Assembly: GCF_041296265.1 (NCBI RefSeq)
Contig: NC_091710.1
Span: forward strand, 51,403,622 to 51,467,621
DNA length: 64,000 nt
DNA from: Equus caballus
Taxonomy: Eukaryota > Chordata > Mammalia > Perissodactyla > Equidae
Reading direction: 5' to 3'
Shown here in pieces: positions 34,243 through 46,564 of the stretch. Numbering within the stretch: position 1 is the first letter of the stretch; each line of letters opens with the position of its first letter. The notes below the pieces were generated by a model, which saw only the letters and a program-made list of their open reading frames with translations, did not search any database and had not been told where the DNA came from. Made by a program: the position numbers and the translations under genes.

Positions 34243-34278
34243 GTTTTTGTTGTTGTTGTTGTTGTTTTGTTTGTTTTT
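34243..34278 (+). repeat. (GTT)n/(GTTT)n simple repeat
   Basis: Run of GTT units grading into GTTTTGTTTG. Confidence 0.8.
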
Positions 34279-34446
34279 TGGCTGAGCAAACATTTCTAAA
34301 TCACTCCTAGTTTATCTGACCTTGACATGGCCTTGTAAGCCACTGGTGAGTCTGAAGTCAGCTAGCAAGCCCTTGACGTGCTGCAGGTGGAGGAGGTGTA
34401 AGAACTGCTCGTGAAACTATGTTCCCATTCCCTGAAACACTGCTGC

Positions 34447-34649
34447 TTTTTTTTTTTTTTTTTTTGGCTGAGGAAGACTGGCCCTGAGCTAACATCTGTG
34501 CCCATCTTCCTCTACTTTATACGTGGGACACCTACCACAGTGTGGCGTGCCACGTGGTGCCATGTCTGCACCTGAGATCCAAACCGGCGAACCCCGGGCC
34601 GCCAAAGCAGAACGTGCACACTTAACCACTGCGCCACTGGGCCTGCCCC
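34447..34649 (-). mobile_element. ERE SINE 6 (minus)
   Basis: T-run, then GGCCCTGAGCTAACATCTGTG, ending CACTGGGCCTGCCCC. Confidence 0.92.
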
Positions 34650-35324
34650 AACACTGCTGTTCTTTAAACAGCTCTGGGGTGTGCTGAGGGAATTTAGAAA
34701 ACATTATTTCAAATTTTACCAGAAATATTTAAATGATAACAGTCTTGACAATGTTATTTCTACCTCTCATAAAATTATATTGCTTCAGTTGGTTTTTACT
34801 CAATGCTGCTTGGATTATATGTTCTGGAATCAAATAAGAAAATATATTCAAAGCACCCAGAACAGGAGAGAGCCCCAACGCCCCTCTCTCCTCTTCCCCA
34901 CGGCCCTCCCTCCCCATTTTGTAGTAACTCTGAGTGGCTGCTTCACAGGGAAATACTCCACAGTCAGGTCTTCACCCGCTACACCGTTCCCATAGGAGAT
35001 CCTGCCACGGAGTCCAGTGCCTTTGGGATTTGGCCATTTGCAGGTTCTGGAAAGATTTGCAGAAGGCGTGCCACGATGTGGGTACTGAGGCTTGAGAGAG
35101 GGGGGTCTGGAGGCCACTGTGCCCACAGGAGGGTGGATGACCGGGACCACCGAGGACCATGGAATGAGTGGGCTCCAGCTGCACAGATATCTTAACCCAG
35201 GTCTTGATCCAGAAGCGTTTCCGTTCTGCAGTTAAGCTGTGTACTCGCCTTCAGCCGTGCACATTCAGTCCTCAGTAACTGAGCACCTGCCGTGTGAACA
35301 GTGCCTAAAGGGCACAGACTTTCA

Positions 35325-35588
35325 GTTGTAGGGTGAATAGCTCTGGGGACCTAATGTCCGGCATGGTGACCATAGTACATATGATACTGTCATACATACA
35401 ATAATGCTGTCTGTATACTTGACATTTGTTGAGGGAGTAGATCTTAAGTGTTCTCAACACATACACAAAAATGGCAACTATGTGAGGCGATGGATGTGTC
35501 AGTTAACTTGACTGTGGTGAAGATTTCACCACGTATACAGGTATTAAATCATCACACTGTACATCTTTAAAAAAAAAAAAAAACAGAA
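35325..35588 (+). mobile_element. LINE-1 3'UTR fragment (plus)
   Basis: GGGACCTAATGTCCGGCATGG, GAGTAGATCTTAAGTGTTCTC and CTATGTGAGGCGATGGATGTG are typical of L1 3'UTRs. It ends in an A-run at about 35570-35583. Confidence 0.85.
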
Positions 35589-38160
35589 ATAGTCCCTGCC
35601 TTCCAGGCGCTCCCCTGCACATCCCCCCAGCATCTGCATGGAAAGCTTTTTAGTGAGACGAGGGGTCTCAGCAGCTTATTTCACCGGAAGAGACGCTCCC
35701 TGGCTGAGTTGTCATCCTTGCAAGAGGGGACATAAATGTGGTCCTTTACAGCTGCCCTGTGTCCAGCTCGATGGCTGAGCACCCCAAATTTGCATTTAGC
35801 AAAACATTTTCCCGTATGTTTTGTTGTCTGGTCTTAGGCAGAGCAGATGCTGTTCTACAAGTAAAGAAAATGAGAGTAGGGCACGTAAGTTATACGCTTG
35901 AGGTCACACATCTAAAAATTAGCAACACGGAGTCTGGAACTCACTGTCCCAAATCCTGCAGCCTGTGATTTTGCACTGCCGTGGCTGCGAGCCTGGCTAA
36001 AGAGAAGGAGACGGCCAGTGGATGCCAGAGACGTCTGCTCCTGAGCTCCCTGGGTCCCCATGACAAAAACAGCCCTGCAAGCTCATGCTCACCCTCACTA
36101 ACCCAGGAGAAAGTAGGGCCTGGGAGGGGGACCCTCTCTGCACCAGTTCTGCCTGTGCCCTCCTCACACACAGCCCCTTGGGCAAGAGCATCCCTGAGAG
36201 TATTACCTTCCCGGCAAACATTAGAAATACTTATGTAACGACAAACTCCTTTATCGCATTTATGGGAATTTCAGCGAGTGTGGCACAGAAGCCGGGAGTG
36301 CTGGGCAGGCAGGCAGCAGGGAGACTTACCCATGCACCCAAGGCTGTACCTCGCACACTCAGCTCACATGGGTCCTTTGAGTGCTGCCAGGGAGGCTCCG
36401 GCCAAAGGAGGGTGAAGCGAGGAGAGTCCTGGGTCAGAAAAATCTTGGGGGCTCCACCAGCCATCCTGCCTCTCCCTGTGTCCTCTGCTTTCCCTGGGCC
36501 CCCTCCAAAGCCTGAGTTTCATCTCTCATCTCAGGATGTGTCCTTGTAGCCGACCTATAGCAACTGTCCCAGCCGGGTCCCCTCCTGCCCTCTAGCTCAG
36601 AACCCAGGCTCCCAGGGTGGAGGACTGGAGTGAGCCCCCCAGGGACTCCACTAGCACTTGGGCAAAGCTGGGAACACTGGTGGGCTTGTTGTGTGTGCAT
36701 ATGTGTGTGCTCGTGTGTGTGCATGTGTGTGCATGTGTGCATGTGCTCATGTGTGCATCTGCGTGCATGTGTGCAAGTGTGTGCACCTGTGTGCTGTGTG
36801 TGTACAGTTATGGTATTGGTGACTAGTATCCAAGAACTCTTTGCCCCAAGCCCTCACAGAGTTCTCCCTCATTCTGTTCAAGTCTCTGCCCACATGTCCC
36901 CACTTTCCCTGACTGGCCCTCCAAACTAACTCCCCCTTCATCTTCTTATACTGCTTAATTTGTTTTTAACACACTGATCCCTGCCGGACACCACATCACA
37001 CATACACACACACGTGTACAGTTTATGTGTTTGTTGTCCATTGCTCCCACCAGGTTAATCTTTTTTGCTAAAATAAAAGTTCTAGAAGACAATGGACCCT
37101 GCTGTCCTTGAATCCAGCTGAGCTGAGTAAGAAAGCAGAGCCACTAGGAGTGGGGCAGGGGAGTCACTCGGGCTTGTAGAAAGGGAGCTGGAGCAGTGTC
37201 CTCTGCGAGGCTGCAGCCCATGGCCCTCACTGCTGCAGCCTGAGCCCTGGAGGGTGAGAGGCCCATGCTCACGGGGAGTGTGAGAAACCTCCACCGTCTC
37301 CTCAGAGTCCTGGCCTCCACGTCACTATCATTTCTCAACTCTCACAAGTTCCCCACACTGGTAAACACTGACTCAGGCTCTGTGAAGGTGACAGGGGTGG
37401 TGGGGCCAGGAATCACAGACAGCCAGCACCTTCTGCTCACACTGACTCCGCAGCCAAGGACGGTCCCAAGCACACGGCAGGGGATTAACCAATATCTTCG
37501 AATGAGTCAGCCCACTAATGAGGAGCCAGTGGTATTTAGCCTGAATAAAATGCGCTAGGAAATTTAAAGAATACTTTTTTCCAGCAACTAAAAATTGTCT
37601 TTGGCTATTAAAGAGTAATTCACTGCGTATTTCTTTAAACAGAAAACCTCATTGTTAACACAGTTTGCACAATTTCCTAGCAGCACAGTACATTTCAATG
37701 TATATGACTCGTCATCAGGTTTATTTGTGAAAACTGGTTGTTGCTCAAAACTTCAGAAGTAGAGCAAGAACATCTTGCAATTCACCTCCCTTGGCCCTTA
37801 TCGCACTCTGTGGTGGGCAGACCCTGTTTACTGTCCCTGCCACCTGCAGGTTTCGGCTGCTCCAGGGCAGGACTGAACCTTTTCATCTCTAAAAGCCCAG
37901 CCACAGCACACCCAGGCCATGACTAGGGGCTCCGTAACTGAACAGAAAGGAAATTTGAGCTCGGTCGGCTGCATTGCTAATTCATCTTTGATAAGATCAA
38001 GCACACAATGTAGCCAATTGTTTCCACTTATTGTATAGTGAATACGGACTCCTGGAAACAAGGCATATGGTGACACAGGTGGCGGGTGACCTGGTGGTAA
38101 CCCATCTAGAAACAGGATCATAAATTCTATCAAGCCGAAAAGCATAACCTGTCTTCTCAC
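35589..38160. other. Intergenic spacer, no gene
   Basis: Contains a MIR-like minus fragment at about 35830-35970 (GAGGTCACACATCTAAAAATT) and the (TG)n tract listed separately. Several overlapping open frames on both strands follow local GC richness and repeat content and are not called. Confidence 0.45.
36685..36810 (+). repeat. (TG)n-rich simple repeat
   Basis: Alternating TGTG/TGCATG purine-pyrimidine tract of about 125 bp. It explains the His/Thr-rich and Cys/Val-rich open frames on the two strands. Confidence 0.9.
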
Positions 38161-38374
38161 CAGGGTTTCTCAACCTCGGCTCTGTTGACACTCAGGCAGG
38201 ATACTCTTTCCTCATGGGAGTTCTTCTGTGTACTGCAGGATCCTTAGCAGTGTCCTTGGCCCCTATGTACTAGATGCCAGTGACACCTCCCCTTGAGTGT
38301 GACAACCAAAAATGTCTCCAGAAATTGCCAAAAGTCCCCTGAGAGACAAAATCGCCCCCAGTTGAAAACCACTG
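38161..38374 (+). mobile_element. MER5A-type hAT (Charlie) element, plus
   Basis: Non-autonomous DNA transposon. Left end CAGGGTTTCTCAACCTCGG, inner ACAACCAAAAATGTCTCCAGA, right end GAAAACCACTG. Confidence 0.88.
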
Positions 38375-38509
38375 TTCTAACTCAATATATGAAGTTCAAG
38401 GAATGTATTAAAAATGGGATTTCAAAAGCTGACTTGTCAAGTGCCTGTTAAACAGGCTACATTTGGCAGCAACTTTCAGCCTCCCAGAGAGCAAGATGAG
38501 CCAGACTCA

Positions 38510-38650
38510 TTGAGAGCTCAGCACGTCCCATGCACCATTCAAAGGGCTTTACGTGCATGAGCTCATTAACTCTGTCAACCACCCAGGAATGTGGGCACCA
38601 TCAGTATTTCTCATCTTCAAGATGAGGACACTGAGGGGCAACTAGCCCGA
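38510..38650 (-). mobile_element. MIR SINE fragment (minus)
   Basis: CATGCACCATTCAAAGGGCTT, ATGAGCTCATTAACTCTGTC and AAGATGAGGACACTGAGGGGC are reverse-strand MIR landmarks. Confidence 0.75.
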
Positions 38651-39614
38651 GGTCAGTGGACACGTGGACCCTGGGCACCTGGCTCCGTGCTCTCATTCCT
38701 GTCTGTGATGAAAATCAAGCTGCAGGCCTTGTGTCCAGAGACAAACCTGACAATGCTTGAAATCTGGAAGCATTGAGCACCTCTCCCCACTACTCCTGGG
38801 GAGAGGCACCCCGTCTCTGAGACCAGAACACCAGGCACCCCAGCAAAGACCTTGCTCCACCACCGCCTCCAGCCTGTGCACCGAGGTCTCAGCCCTGCGG
38901 CTGGGCCTTCTATTTCATACCACCTCCAAGAGGAAGCATCCCGATGCCCATTCAGCTGCTACTTTGCACTGATTCACCAGCCACACGGGAGCATGGATGA
39001 CTTCCAGGAAAATCAAGATCCCTGTTCCGACCAGGCAGTCAACACAAGTTGACAGCTGATAATGCCTTTTGACAGCTTGACCTGAAATGGGACTTGCTAC
39101 CTCTTCTATCAACATGCGCCCCCCGTCGCCCCCACCACCTAGTCTCTGGTGCTCACCTGCTTCAATTACGTGGACAGCCTTTCTCTTGAGTCTCCTCTCA
39201 GCCCAGCTTCCTTGAGGAAAACTTTCTTTCCCAGAGGCTTAATGCCATACAGATGTCCCAGAGCCAGTGCATGTTGTCATCTCTGGGACTCACCGCTCAG
39301 AAAACACTCTCCCTCCATAACCACAAGTAAACCTTTGGGCTTCTTGGAGGATGACAAAGGACTTTCCTTAAGGCCAAAGGAGAAGAAAGATCTGGACCCA
39401 GGTGAACGAGGGAATGAAAAAACAGAACAGTTTAGGTAGGGGGACAGATAGCCTTCCAGCTTTGGCTTGAATACCTTCTCGAAAGGAGATCTCACTACCT
39501 TGTGAATGCCTACTTGAGTGTTGAACCACTTTATTTATCAGAGCTTATATCTCCCTAAAATCTGTCCCTTGATTGCAGCCTGGCTATCCATAACAGTAAA
39601 GAGCAAGTGAAATT

Positions 39615-39845
39615 TACCCGTTGATAATAATGACCACTAACATGTGTAAGGCTGCATCGCATCCACAGTCTCATTTATCCCTCATAATCTTATGAGCTGG
39701 AGTTTATTAGTCTGCTTTCCCCTGAAGCATCGGGAAAACCGAGGCTCAGGAAGTTTAAATGATCACACGTTGCCCAGGAGCACACAGCTACTAAACAGTA
39801 AGGCAGTTATGAAACCCGATCTGACACTTTGCTGACAGCACTGTA
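39615..39845 (-). mobile_element. MIR SINE (minus)
   Basis: TCTCATTTATCCCTCATAATC, CCCTGAAGCATCGGGAAAACC, GAGGCTCAGGAAGTTTAAATG and AGCACACAGCTACTAAACAG follow the reverse MIR order. Confidence 0.8.
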
Positions 39846-39957
39846 CTTCACTCAGCAAACCCTTCCAAGGATTTCCAACTCCAGGCCAGCAGCCATGCTT
39901 CTCCTGAGCTGCTGCTCCCCTAGACAAGCGCCCAGTGACTTTAATTACTCCTCAGAT

Positions 39958-40178
39958 CAGTGGTTCTCAGCTGGAGCGATTTTGCCCCCCTAAAGACATT
40001 TGACAATGTCTGGAGACGTTATTGACTGTTATGGATAGAGGGTGCCACTGGCATCCAGTAGGTAGAGGTCAGGGGTGCTGCTAACACCTCACCCTACAAT
40101 GCACATGACAGCTCCCCACGATGAAGAAATACCTGGTCCAAAGATGTCAAAAGTGCCAAGGACTCTAAGGTGAAACCC
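39958..40178 (-). mobile_element. MER5A-type hAT element, minus
   Basis: Starts CAGTGGTTCTCAGCTGG and continues GACATTTGACAATGTCTGGAG; same family as 38161-38374 in the other orientation. Confidence 0.85.
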
Positions 40179-42299
40179 AGCCTTAGAGCAAATGGTTTTA
40201 AGTATCCTCATTAGCCCAAGAACCCTCCTTTGGATGTGGTCCTCTCTGTCGATCCCCTCAACTGATGGCACCGATTGAGTGGGGTCTGGCCGGGGACTGT
40301 GGGCTTGGCTCAGCTGGAGGTGGGGAGCACAGGAGTAGGAGGATGGCATGGGAAAGCACAATCTAGGCAGTCCATCGAGCTTTTTCTGGAAGCACAAACC
40401 CTGAGAACTAAAAGAAAACACAAGGGCTGCCTGGAGAAAAGTCACAGCAAACTCAGCTCGACTCAATCTGGGAGAAAACTCCTAGACTTCTCCTAGGAGA
40501 AGGGCTGAACAATGGCTCCTCCTGCGCGTGGCAGTCACTCCAGCCCTCTCACACTCATGTCTTCATTTAGAAAATGGACGTGGTAATGTAGCTTGTCTTT
40601 TCTGCAACACAGGTATGACGATTGATTTAGAAAGCCCTTTGAGCATTGCAATGAGCTATACTAGGCATATCGACCCAGCAACCTTTCTAGTCTCTCCCAA
40701 AACCCTCCAGAGCCAACCTCACTCCGGAGACACTGGCTTTTCCCTATGCCCAATGTGGGTTGTTGGAGGGGCTGTGGCCTCACAGGTACCAGGGGACCTC
40801 ACCAGCCTCGTTCCTTAGCATCAGAGGGCAGCTTGGGGGATGATGGAACAGGCTGGTGAATTATTAAGAGAGCACATCCGCGGTGACAGCACGACACGGC
40901 TACTGCCGAGAAAACCCTCCACGATACACATCAGATGATGAAAGCAATTCACTGAATAAGGTGCAGCACGAGCACATTTGTGGGAGAAAAAAAGAAACAA
41001 AATATATGTGTGTTTGCACACTCACATGTGTAAGTGCAGAGAGAAAAGCCTGGAGCCTAAAAAGAAAATCTTCTCTGGGAAAGGGAAGGGGGCTTGGCGA
41101 GACAGGCAGTGAATCAATCCTACCTTTATTCATTCTGGACATTTTCATTCTGCTTGATTATTTTATACACACAGCAGCATGTTTATTCTAAAATTTTAAT
41201 GTAAAAAATAACCTTTTATAGGCTGGGCTCAGCTCTGTTTAACCATGTGTTAACGTAGTTAATTTGCCTCCTTTCTGAACACTTTTCAAGGAAGTTGGCT
41301 TTTGAAGTCCAGGTGGAGGTGGGGTGGAATTGTGTGGAGACCGGGGCCAAAGCAACCTGCCTGGTGCTGGCATCCAGCACAGAGGGGCTTGCCTACCTAA
41401 GAGCCAACCTGCAGCAGAGTGAGCTACCCGACCTGAGAACAAACTCTGCCTCCACAGTGCCAACATGTGGGAACTCCAGAAGCCTCATATCCTCCCCAAA
41501 GATCATGTCTTCTCATCCTTCGATTCTTGTCTTCCCCACTATTCTCTGACCCCTCGCCTTACTTGCTGTGTCCTGCCCCTGCTCTACTACATTCCTTACC
41601 TTATCTTCTTATCCTTCCTACACTCATGGGAATATCACTGGGCCAGAAAGCAGAAGACTCAGCATCCATCCAACCTAGGAACTATGAGGTTCAGAGGCAA
41701 GCTTCTCTGGTAAGGATATCTTTGTAATAAAACACACCTGCGATGAAGAAATGCCTTCCAGAATTATCTAGCTGGGGGAGATTCCATCTCACAGATAGGA
41801 ACTCTGGAGGTAGGAAGCAGTGGCTTGCCTGTCACCCACAGAGCTGAGACCAGAGCCCAGGCTTCTGCTCTCCTGCCACTGGCTTCCCAGAAACCAAACA
41901 CCAGAGAATGACTAAATGTACCTGAGATATTTATCTTCCCCAGAAGAGGCTGGCATCCATGCTCATTCCCAATCCCCCATCCCTTAAAGTCCAGAGTACC
42001 GGTGTTGAGAACAATGCATGCCAACTCCTCAAAATTCCTGTGTTGTTGACTTGCTTCAGAACAGGGAGAGCAGGGAGTCAGCCACAAGGTCAAAAAAGTC
42101 ACCTCGTGTTGATAGCACCTTGCCTCAACTTGAGTGACAGCTGTATCTCCTCAACCTACTATCCCTAAAAGCACAGCTGAGATGAGTTGTTGCATGTCTT
42201 TGAGGATCCTCTGTGCATCAATTTGCAGATCCGGAAATAAAGCCTCATAGAGGTTAACAACTAGACCAAAGACATATAGCTAGTACCCACCCATTATCT

Positions 42300-43760
42300 C
42301 AGTCTCCTCCATTTTTCCATCCATCCTCATCTGGTGTATGTCCCACATTCCACACATCGCCTTCACCGCAGTAACCAATTACTTCTGGGTTGCTGAAATC
42401 CGCAGACGCTATTTTAGTCTTCACCCTACAAAACACCTTCTTCCTGAAATCCTTCCTTCTTCCCTTGGCTTTCATGACACCACACTCCTCTGGTTTTGTC
42501 CTCTCTGAGTGTTCTCTCTCACTGCCCTTGGTAGGTTGATCCAACTCTACTAGACCATAAACACCGGAGTCCCTCAGGGATATTCTATTGGACTTCTCTG
42601 TCTCACTCTGCACTCTTGCTCTGGGGAATTCCATGCACCCCTTTGGCCTCTATTGTCACCTCTGGGCTGATGACTTTCCCATCTGAGCATCTAGCTTACA
42701 CCTGAGCTCAGATTTACCTATCCCTGCTTCTCAAACGCCACATAGCCAAAGCTCAGCTCCTCATCTGCATCTCATCATTTTAAATGGCAGCCCTATCCTC
42801 TTGGGGTAATATTCGCTTGACTCTCTCCCTCACTCCCCATACACAAATAAACCTTTTGAGTCCTCTTCCTAAGCAGCTCTTAAACCTTCCCTTTCTTACT
42901 ACCACCTGATCCTCTTAGGCTGGACTCATGCAATAGTCCTCGCTGGGAGATCTATTCGCATCTGCTCCCAAACCAGTCTCCACAGAGCAACCAGGCTGAT
43001 CTTTCCAAAACATAAATGGGACCATGTTACTCTCCGTTTTAAAACCTCTCACTAGGTGTAATCAACAGATGAACAGACAAACAAAATGTGGTGTATACCT
43101 ACAATGAAGTAATAGCCTTAAAAAGGAAGGAAATTCTGACACATGCTACAACATAGGTGAACCTTGATAACATTGTGCTGAGTGAAATAAGCCAGTCACA
43201 AAAAGACAAATTCTGTACGAGTCCTCTTATGTGAAGAGTAGTCAAATTCATAGAGACAGAAGATAGAACGGAGGTTGCCAGGGGCTGGGGGAGGAGGAAA
43301 ATGGGGTATTATTGCTCAATTTTAGTTTAGGAAGATGAAAATGTTCTGGAAATAGATGATGAGAATGGTTGCACAATGATGTGGATATACTAAAAGCCAT
43401 TGAACTGTACACTTAAAAAAAGGTTAACAGTGAATTTTATGTTATGTATATTTTACCACAATACATATTTGAAAAAACAAAAACCTTTCAATGGTTTCCC
43501 ATCGTCCCTGGAGGAAGCTCTCAAATTCTTGACAGGGCTTCCAAGGCGTAGAGACAGAGGCTTTCTCCCTGCTGTGCTCATCTCTCCCCGTTACCCCTTC
43601 GTCTCTCAGCTCTGGCTGGAATGCACTTCCGTCAGTTCCTTAAATGGGCTGCCTACAAGAGTTCTGCTCCTCTGCTCAGAATACCCTTAATCTCTCTCTC
43701 CTGAACCATTCCTTTTACCTGGACAACTTCTGCTCATCTTTTAAATCTCAACCTCAAAAT
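42300..43760 (-). mobile_element. LINE-2 fragment (minus), split by an L1
   Basis: The plus strand reads antisense L2: GCTGATGACTTTCCCATCTG, CAACCAGGCTGATCTTTCC, then after the L1 insert CAATGGTTTCCCATCGTCCC and GGCTGGAATGCACTTCCGTC. The L1 at 43045-43485 interrupts it. Only the better-matching parts are certain; the left 300 bp is weak. Confidence 0.7.
43045..43485 (+). mobile_element. LINE-1 3' end inserted in L2
   Basis: CTGAGTGAAATAAGCCAGTC, GGTTGCCAGGGGCTGGGGGAG and CATTGAACTGTACACTT are L1 3'-end landmarks. The flanks AAAACCTCTCACTAGG and AAAACCTTTCAATGG look like a target-site duplication. Confidence 0.85.
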
Positions 43761-46564
43761 CCCTAGCTTTGAAGGGACTAAGCTCACACCCAAATGAGGT
43801 CAGGACCCTTGTCTTATGCAAAGGCTACAATGTGTGTTCCTTTTCCAGAGAATTAAACACTTGTGTAATTATTTAATATTTGTAGCCTAGCTAAGGATGA
43901 GAGCTCATGTCTATCTTTTCCACCTTTCTTTTTCTGTTGTTGTTTTCTTGGGTCCAGGCTCAGCATTCATAAAAAGCCTTCTAAGCCTATTTGTTGGAAG
44001 AACAAAGTGGTGACATGCAGATCGTATCCCAAATTCTAAACCCTTCCATCTACATGGCATTGACCCTGACAAGTCCCTCAGATGTGTGTGAGGTTCGGAT
44101 ATAGAGGAAAAGCGGGAGGAGTGGTGGTTAGATCCATTCTTAATGCCCTAATCAAAGTCAATATCTCTTTCCCGTTGGCAACAACAAGTAGCTTCTTGGG
44201 TCACTATTTGATCCAGCCGTGGGCACAGCTATGCCCCCATGAGCCTGTGAGCCCCATGAGGACAAAGACAAGGTCCTTATTCGTTTTTGAGCCCCCCAAA
44301 CAGCCCAGTGCCTCTCACAAAGAAGATGCTTATTATTAATATTGGTTTAATAAATAGACCAAAGATTAACCTGTGTAACCCCCTCAAGCCTGCTTCTTTG
44401 TTTGTGAAGAGGGGATAAATAATTCCCACACAGCCTAAAAAAAAATTGGGAATAAAATTAGGCATTTCCTTAATTTAAAAATATCATTGAATGCAAGATT
44501 CATAAGTTTTTTTTTTAATAGTCTAATTTTTTTTTTTAAAGATTTTATTTTTTCCTTTTTCTCCCCAAAGCCCTCCGGTACATAGTTGTATATTCTTCGT
44601 TGGGAGTCCTTCTAGTTGTGGTATGTGGGACGCTGCCTCAGTGTGGTTTGATGAGCAGTGCCATGTCCGCACCCAGGATTCGAACCAACGAAACACTGGG
44701 CCGCCTGCAGCGGAGCGTGCGAACTTAACCACTCGGCCACGGGGCCAGCCCCAAGATTCATAATTCTTTATCCACTTTTTGAGGAGAGGGAAGATGATCA
44801 CATTAATGGTTATCATTATTATATTATAATTTACAATTTTTATAGTATTTTATATTCATGTTATTATTAATTACCAATTATAAAATTCACCCCAACTTTA
44901 AAATGCTAAAATAGAAGAGTGTGCATTGACAAATCTAAGAAATACATAAGACGTGTGAGAACACAGCACCTAGCATTGCATGAGTCGTGGTTATTCAAGG
45001 ACCGTGTTAAAAAGGTGGATTCTAGAGACTCACTCTTGGCAATTCTGATTTCAGCGGCTATTTTGTAAAGGTACCTCAGTTGGTTCTGATGCACTGTCCA
45101 GTTTGGAAGTGGGTCCCTGAAAAAACCCATAAAATTCACGCTGTTCTTTCACTAGAAGGGAGATAGGGTGGTGGATGGCCTGTTGCTTGTCTGAGATTGT
45201 ACGCGGCCAGTTAACTCAGGATTGGTCTCCCACCTCTTCATCTGAGCTTCCCACCAGATCCCCCGGGCTCCTTCTGCCTCCAACTCGGGCTTTTCCAGAT
45301 CCTCATGACTTTCACAGTGCCAGACTCCTGCTGTTATTAGCTATTCTTGTTTCTGAAGTCGGTAAACAAATGACCCTTGGGAAGAGCTGGTTACAGCAGG
45401 AAGTGGTTTGGGGGGATTTCTGACGGGCATTGATAGTTGCACACACAGAACTGGTTTTACTTCCTTTAGGGTCCAGCAACTCTTTTGCTCCACACCCAAA
45501 ATAAACTGAATGAGCAAATCATCCCTTCAATTTCTGGAATGCTTCCAACTGACTTTGTTTTCAACTCTGTTAACCCTAGAAATCAACCTGGCAAGCATCC
45601 AGCAACAGGCAGGTACAGTTCGCTTTAGTGTAAAACAAAAGTAGTTTCTCGTAAATCAAGGACCTCGGAAAGCCCCACGTATCCTCAGATTCTGAGATTC
45701 TGAGATACTAAGGCCAAGTTCAAGGGTGAAAAGAGACTGGATGGACTCTAGGCAGCACCATCCACCCTAGCCGTATTGGAGAGGCCAGATCCTGGCGCCC
45801 GGACAGACACAAACATGGTCAGTGAAACCCTCCAATTGTTCCCCTTTTTCCTCGTGACTTTGAACAAATCCCGTCACTCTCTGCATTTAATTTCTGATCT
45901 GTAAAACATCTGATTATGTTGAGCTAGATTCCTTTCCTTACTAACTCACAGAAACCCTTCGTCAAACAAAAGGAGTCTTGACTTCGAGAAAGGACGTGTC
46001 TGGAATGTTCTGGTTGAAGTGGGGCAAAGTCCAGAGTCTTGCCCAGGTCTTGTTGGTACTTAGTAGAAGCCCTAAGTCTCCAGGGAATGTGGAAACCCTC
46101 TGGAGCAAATGCTGCAGTCCCTTCCAGCTCAGCCATCATGCAGTTGCATTTCTAACTGGCAGTAAGAGGCAATTCTGGGCAGGACTGGAAAGTTGGTGTC
46201 CATGCTTGGCACACTGCTTCCCAGGAGGTTCTGCCTTCAGCCCAATGAGTCAGAACGTAATTTACAGCTGCCTGAGGGGAGTAAATAGGTAATGACTATA
46301 AATTTTACCTTTACTAAGTGTGTTTGTATTCTAGTGAGGGACACCGTCCAACATTCAGAGCCAGCAAAGAAATCAGAGCCATTGTAACATACTGGGAGGA
46401 TTGTTAGGGAGGTGGGGTGGAAGTTCAGAGCACCCTTTCAAGTTTTTGCCATCTCTAAGGCTTGGCCTACTAAGTATAGGAAGCGGGGGTGAGTGGAGAG
46501 AAGAGAGGGAGGTTGTTAGAGATTCTTCTGAACTGTAGAATTACTAGTGATCTCGCGTTTTTTC
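43761..46564. other. Intergenic spacer, no gene
   Basis: Apart from ERE 7 (44507-44752) nothing is recognised. It is AT-rich around 44800-44900. Short open frames are unsupported. Confidence 0.45.
44507..44752 (-). mobile_element. ERE SINE 7 (minus) with intact target duplication
   Basis: T-runs, then TGGTATGTGGGACGCTGCC, ending GGGGCCAGCCCC. CAAGATTCATAA flanks it on both sides (44494-44505 and 44752-44763), a perfect duplication suggesting a fairly recent insertion. Confidence 0.93.

Larger units (their letters stand above)
38651..42299. other. Intergenic spacer, no gene
   Basis: Apart from the MIR and MER5A copies listed separately I see no gene. Possible MIR traces lie near 42170-42290. 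Open frames of 60-125 codons on both strands lack any family signature. Confidence 0.45.

Noticed and set aside
36434-36941. His/Thr-rich and Cys/Val-rich frames on both strands
   Set aside because: They are translations of the (TG)n tract.
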